NCBI RefSeq assembly: GCF_001048695.1
Contig: NZ_CVRB01000004.1
Location: forward strand, 186,001 to 250,000
DNA from: Neobacillus massiliamazoniensis
GTDB taxonomy: Bacteria; Bacillota; Bacilli; Bacillales; Cytobacillaceae
DNA: 64,000 nt
Direction of reading: 5' to 3'
The position numbers were made by a program, and so were the translations under genes. The notes under the pieces are model-generated. The model saw only the letters and a program-made list of their open reading frames with translations. It was not told the origin of the DNA and made no database searches. Every line of letters starts with the position of its first letter. The first letter of the stretch is position 1. This document shows, piece by piece, positions 62,543-64,000 of this stretch.

Positions 62543-63532
62543 TTACAACTCAATATCTGCAGAGTAGATAGAATGAATCTTACCGTGTTGATCCTCCAAC
62601 TGCAGGACCCCTTCATCCGTAATTCCAAGGGCTTTACCTTCTATCGTAGTCGTTAATGTCCTTGCACGAATCTGCTTACCAATACTTATAGCATAGCTTT
62701 CCCATAATAATTTTATGGGGAAGAATCCCTCATCTAAGTATAGAAAATATAGCTTCTCTATATTCGCAAAAATATGTTTAATTAAATTCGCTCGCGTAAT
62801 CACTTCTCCTTTTTCAATGAAAAGCGAAGTAGCAATAGTTTGCAGTTCGTTAGGAAAATCCTCTTGTTTCTGGTTTACATTCATTCCAATACCGATTATA
62901 GTCGAGTGAATTCGGTCCGCTTCGGCATGAAGCTCTGTTAAAATGCCTGTTACCTTTTTCCCGTTAATCAGGATATCATTCGGCCACTTTATCTCAGGAA
63001 TTAACCCTGTCATCTCTTCAATCGCCTGAACAACTGCTACCGCGGTTAATAACGTCAGCTGTGGCGCCTTAGTTAATGGTATCTGCGGGCGAAGAATGAG
63101 ACTCATCCAAATACCGGTATATTTTGGTGAATGCCATTTGCGATCCATTCTTCCCCTGCCAGAAATCTGTTCCTCTGCTATTACAACCGTTCCTTCTGGT
63201 ACATTCTCGTATGCTAGCTGATGAGCGATTTTTTGGGTGGATTCCACACTTTCTTCGTAAAAAATGTTCTTGCCGATAAACTTTGTTTTCAAGCCAAGCC
63301 TAATTTCATCAGCAGTTAGTTTTTCTGGTGTTCTTATGATTCTGTATCCTTTTCTTCTAACCGCTTCCAATTCAAAGCCTTCTCTTCTTAATTCTTCGAT
63401 ATGCTTCCAAACTGCTGTCCTCGAACAGCCAATTAAATCTGCAATATACTGCCCTGATAGAAAGGAATCGCCGGCATTGGTGAAGGCGTCTAGCAATTCT
63501 TTTCTTAGTTCTGATTGCACTCCATCAGCCAC
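62543..63532 (-). CDS. birA: Biotin-protein ligase / biotin repressor BirA
   Basis: 329 residues. The N-terminal HTH (SGQYIADLIGCSRTAVWKHI) marks the bifunctional type that also represses biotin genes. The ligase core has EEQISGRGRMDRKWHS (biotinyl-AMP loop), IKWPNDILINGKKVTGIL with the catalytic Lys, and a C-terminal SH3-like cap. AAGGAG is 6 nt before the ATG. It overlaps the end of cca by 28 nt. Confidence 0.95.
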   Translation of the reverse strand: MADGVQSELRKELLDAFTNAGDSFLSGQYIADLIGCSRTAVWKHIEELRREGFELEAVRRKGYRIIRTPEKLTADEIRLGLKTKFIGKNIFYEESVESTQKIAHQLAYENVPEGTVVIAEEQISGRGRMDRKWHSPKYTGIWMSLILRPQIPLTKAPQLTLLTAVAVVQAIEEMTGLIPEIKWPNDILINGKKVTGILTELHAEADRIHSTIIGIGMNVNQKQEDFPNELQTIATSLFIEKGEVITRANLIKHIFANIEKLYFLYLDEGFFPIKLLWESYAISIGKQIRARTLTTTIEGKALGITDEGVLQLEDQHGKIHSIYSADIEL

Positions 63533-64000
63533 TCCTTAATTTTTCTTTTATCATTTACTATTTTTCTATCTAAGATGGCTTGCTCAATAGTGAAAAGTGT
63601 CTCTTTAAGCCACGGACCTCCTTTTTGATTAAACCAAGCCATTAACTCAACACCGTTAACGTCGATTTCAGATCGATTCTTTATCGGTAGATCTTCATAC
63701 AAATTTAGCCATTTTTGAATTGTTTCATTCTCTTTATTTCCTTTTAATACTTGATAAAGCTTTTCAACAGATAAAATGATGGTACTTCCGGAAGTATATA
63801 AATCATAGACTGTCCATTCTTGTTCTAATCTTTTATGAAGATAAAATAATATGAGTTGAATTTCCCTTATTTCTTTAAGGGGAAGTCGCCAATTTCGTAA
63901 AAACGTCTCCATTTGCTTACCTTTGTACTTCAAACAAAAAACAAGTAATGACCACATTTCATGTATAGCTAAATCCTGTAATTCATAGGAAAGGATTTCT
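63505..64000 (-). CDS. cca: CCA-adding enzyme (tRNA nucleotidyltransferase), C-terminal part
   Basis: The frame is open from the window edge to the stop at 63505 (165 codons). Only the C-terminal helical tRNA-binding body is seen (SYELQDLAIHEMWSLLVFCL, LYTSGSTIILSVEKLYQVLK, VNGVELMAWFNQKGGPWLKE, IVNDKRKIKEWLMECNQN), with the VNGxDL-type motif of class II bacterial enzymes. The catalytic N-terminal half lies outside. The birA-cca pair is conserved. Confidence 0.88.
   Translation of the reverse strand, partial: EILSYELQDLAIHEMWSLLVFCLKYKGKQMETFLRNWRLPLKEIREIQLILFYLHKRLEQEWTVYDLYTSGSTIILSVEKLYQVLKGNKENETIQKWLNLYEDLPIKNRSEIDVNGVELMAWFNQKGGPWLKETLFTIEQAILDRKIVNDKRKIKEWLMECNQN

Overview
The window is chromosomal DNA from a low-GC, endospore-forming Bacillaceae bacterium, most like Bacillus or Neobacillus. 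Gene order follows the Bacillus subtilis yp* region from the YpiP-type methyltransferase through metA, cspD, ypcP, dynA, bcsA, ypwA, ypvA, rnpB, gpsB, cotD, mrfAB, yppC, recU, ponA, nth, dnaD, aspB, dinG and panBCD to birA and cca. Spore genes (sspL, sspM, cotD, a YppG-like coat protein), a B-type RNase P RNA and Gram-positive ribosome binding sites support this. The first and last genes are cut by the window edges.

Layout. 1-8.3 kb: methyltransferase (partial), bacilliredoxin brxA, NifU-N/HEAT protein, ABC-F ATPase, HD hydrolase, an unrecognised gene and formate-tetrahydrofolate ligase, all on the minus strand. 8.4-14.4 kb: metA, a decayed IS1182-type element, a DUF3892 gene, mntR, topB and cspD. 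14.4-19.1 kb: ypeQ-like zinc finger, RNase H, an EamA transporter, then a TetR-controlled ABC exporter cassette. 19.4-28.2 kb: sspL, 5'-3' exonuclease, sulfurtransferase, double-headed dynamin DynA, a Fur-boxed micropeptide and the alkylpyrone genes bpsB/bcsA. 28.4-30.8 kb: a three-gene ba3-type oxidase operon. 30.8-42 kb: M32 carboxypeptidase, YpvA helicase, RlmL, rnpB, gpsB, ypsA, cotD and the mrfB/mrfA repair pair. 42-48 kb: Crp/Fnr regulator, short hybrid-cluster protein, Hsp20, spore genes and yppC. 48-64 kb: recU-ponA, ypoC-nth, dnaD, aspB, ypmB/ypmA, a degenerate metallo-beta-lactamase-fold protein, dinG, panBCD behind a pan-motif RNA, birA and cca.

The most distinctive content is non-coding. 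About ten copies of a GC-rich palindromic module of roughly 135-190 bp sit between genes, in two kinds of mobile element. One kind has ends like GGCTGTGTTAAA and 8-bp target duplications. The other has ends like CAGGCTGTCGA, is inserted inside rho-independent terminators so that the host hairpin is duplicated on both sides, and carries its own inward-facing terminator hairpins. The decayed IS1182-type transposase lies inside a copy of the second kind and is its likely source. A separate ~110-bp element occurs twice in opposite orientations, and an AAGCGCCTTGATCAG repeat family occurs at three loci.

Regulation that can be read from sequence: two TACATACAT-N4-ATGTATGTA operators for the TetR cassette, two Fur boxes on the micropeptide, TGTGA-N6-TCACT dyads at hcp and upstream of the ba3 oxidase (a CRP-type regulator is encoded next to hcp), and an attenuator-type pan RNA leader for pantothenate synthesis.
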